A DNA stretch of 6,808 nt from an uncultured Bacteroidota bacterium (GTDB lineage: Bacteria > Bacteroidota > Bacteroidia > Chitinophagales > Chitinophagaceae): the NCBI GenBank assembly GCA_903881265.1, contig CAIRSV010000206.1, positions 1 through 6,808 of the forward strand, in the 5' to 3' direction. This document shows, in pieces, positions 5,607-6,808 of the stretch (its first letter is position 1; each line of letters begins with the position of its first letter). The translations under genes and the position numbers were made by a program. The notes beneath the pieces were generated by a model. It did no database searches. It had not been told where the DNA came from and was given only the letters and a program-made list of their open reading frames with translations.

Positions 5607-5649
5607 TGTCGCCAAGCGCTATTGATTAGTGTTTGCGACAACCGCTAAT
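5607..5649 (+). promoter_or_regulatory. Possible switching RNA structure in the receptor leader
   Basis: TGTCGC (5607-5612) can pair with GCGACA (5635-5640). Alternatively ATTAGTG (5625-5631) can pair with CGCTAAT (5643-5649, one G-U), which puts the GCGACA arm in the loop. The two folds are mutually exclusive. No known riboswitch consensus is recognised; in particular I see no cobalamin B12-box. Bases 5650-5722 contain no gene, only an A-rich stretch (5709-5722) before the receptor ATG that may aid initiation in the absence of a Shine-Dalgarno site. No exact TAnnTTTG box was found in this gap. Confidence 0.25.
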
Positions 5650-5722
5650 ACTGCCATGTAGCGTTCACAGTGTGTTTCAAAATATCTGAGCACATGCATC
5701 ATTCATCAATAAAAATAAGAAA

Positions 5723-6808
5723 ATGAAATACATCCAACTATTCCTTTTCATTGTGTTGTTTCCGAATCTACTATTCGGTCAAAGCAAAAAGGACACGCTT
5801 AAAAACAAGTCGCTTCGCGAAGTGAAGGTAACACAGCGAAATAACGGCAATGAAATGCAACAACTAAATCCTATTCGTACTGAAAAAATAACACAGGTCG
5901 AATTGAAAAAAAATGCCTGCTGCAATTTGGCGGAAAGTTTTGAAACCAACCCAAGCGTTGAAGTAAGCTTCACCAATGCTGTTACAGGGGCTCGGCAAAT
6001 ACAAATGCTAGGACTTAGTGGTATTTATGTACAAACGATGACCGACGTTTTGCCAACGGTACGCGGATTAAATTACGCGTCAGGCTTTTCAAATATTCCT
6101 GGCCCCTTTGTTAATTCAATTTTCATCAACAAAGGACCTGGTAGTGTCACAAACGGTTTTGAAAGCATGACAGGTCAGATTGATATCGAATTAATGAAAC
6201 CCGAAAAATCGCCACGCTTCTTTATCAATACCTATGTCAATTCGCGATTGAGAACAGAACTTAATACCATCGTTTCTAAAGCGATCTCAAAGAAATTGAG
6301 TGCCTCGTTGATGACACATGTAAGCGACATCAGCAACAAAGTGGATATGAATAAGGATAACTATCTTGACAGACCCTTATACAAGCAAGCACAATTTATC
6401 AACCGATGGAAATACGAAAGTGATCAACTTGAATGTATGTTCGGTGTAAAGGGATTGTATGATGATAAGCTTGGAGGCGACACTCGATTTGATAAAAGAT
6501 TAGACGCTTCAGTGTTACAACCGTATTATGGGTTCAATATCACCACAAAACGTTGGGAAGCCTTTACAAAAGCGAGTCACGCCTTTAATGCAACGGGCAG
6601 TAAAAGCTTGGGCCTTCAATTAAATTATACCAAGCATATGACCGATGGATTTTATGGAAGAAATCTGTACAATGGTGCGCAACAATCAGTGTTTGCGAAT
6701 CTAATATACCAAACACCTTTCGGCAATAACAATCACGACCTGCGCATGGGTGGCGGTTTATTGTATGACAATATCAAAGAAAGGTATATTGACAACTTGC
6801 ACAATCAG
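5723..6808 (+). CDS. TonB-dependent outer-membrane receptor, N-terminal part, cut by the right edge
   Basis: The frame is open for 362 codons to the window edge. A signal peptide (residues 1-20, ending LLFGQ) is followed at once by a plug domain (about 30-160): LREVKVTQR (31-39), the clade signature NACCNLAESFETNPSVEVSF (64-83), then TGARQIQMLGLSGIYVQ (88-104), NSIFINKGPGSVTNGFESMTG (131-151) and GQIDIELMKP (151-160). The start of the beta-barrel follows. Such receptors import scarce ligands (siderophores, metal complexes, glycans) across the outer membrane using TonB energy. Many Bacteroidota members begin with a CarboxypepD_reg-like domain before the plug, which is absent here. The adjacent Cys66-Cys67 and the neighbouring cysteine-rich protein suggest a metal-linked substrate, but that is inference. 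Full length would typically be about 650-800 residues. Confidence 0.9.
   Translation, partial: MKYIQLFLFIVLFPNLLFGQSKKDTLKNKSLREVKVTQRNNGNEMQQLNPIRTEKITQVELKKNACCNLAESFETNPSVEVSFTNAVTGARQIQMLGLSGIYVQTMTDVLPTVRGLNYASGFSNIPGPFVNSIFINKGPGSVTNGFESMTGQIDIELMKPEKSPRFFINTYVNSRLRTELNTIVSKAISKKLSASLMTHVSDISNKVDMNKDNYLDRPLYKQAQFINRWKYESDQLECMFGVKGLYDDKLGGDTRFDKRLDASVLQPYYGFNITTKRWEAFTKASHAFNATGSKSLGLQLNYTKHMTDGFYGRNLYNGAQQSVFANLIYQTPFGNNNHDLRMGGGLLYDNIKERYIDNLHNQ

Noticed and set aside
5552..5722. Cobalamin or other known riboswitch upstream of the receptor
   Set aside because: No B12-box or other consensus core could be found. Only unspecific hairpins are visible.
1..6808. Mobile elements, CRISPR arrays, tRNA/rRNA genes
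   Set aside because: No transposase or integrase frames, spaced repeats, terminal repeats or tRNA-like cloverleaf sequences were recognised on either strand.

Overview
The window looks like chromosomal DNA from a Bacteroidota bacterium, possibly of the Chitinophagales/Sphingobacteriales type. Three things point there: Bacteroidota-style -7 promoter boxes (TAnnTTTG) close to several start codons, no clear Shine-Dalgarno sites, and Bacteroidota families such as a HYC_CC_PP-like small protein beside a TonB-dependent receptor. The DNA is moderately AT-rich. I see no tRNA, rRNA, CRISPR array, insertion sequence or phage gene.

Layout from left to right. (1) The first 153 codons of a P5C dehydrogenase (pruA) on the minus strand run off the left edge. 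(2) A minus-strand, exported PagL/acyloxyacyl-hydrolase-like outer-membrane protein follows. It is divergent from (3), a plus-strand exported glycoside-hydrolase-like protein (DUF187/GHL10, related to E. coli DigH and B. subtilis YngK), and their promoters appear to overlap. (4) A PsbP/DUF1795-like lipoprotein overlaps by ATGA with (5) a cytoplasmic SGNH/GDSL hydrolase. (6) A minus-strand FlK-type hotdog thioesterase ends one base from the SGNH gene, tail to tail. (7) The 379-base gap 4777-5155 is not empty. On the minus strand it holds the decayed 3' end of a di-heme cytochrome c peroxidase (MauG/CcpA family) gene, with 59 codons still open and highly recognisable. (8) A small exported cysteine-rich HYC_CC_PP-like protein comes next, then (9) a hairpin-rich 171-base leader and (10) the first 362 codons of a TonB-dependent receptor of the 'ACCNL' plug type, cut by the right edge.

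How the genes may work together. Genes 2-4 are all envelope proteins (lipid A or outer membrane, peptidoglycan glycan, lipoprotein), but nothing in the sequence proves a joint pathway. Genes 8 and 10 look like a metal-related uptake pair. The peroxidase remnant beside them suggests that the locus once carried a MauG/MbnH-type partner that has since been lost. That link is inference.

The most useful observations are the peroxidase remnant, the HYC_CC_PP/TonB receptor pair with its structured leader, and the run of -7 boxes lying only 4-7 bases before start codons, which predicts leaderless or nearly leaderless mRNAs. I found no clear evidence of a wholly new system.
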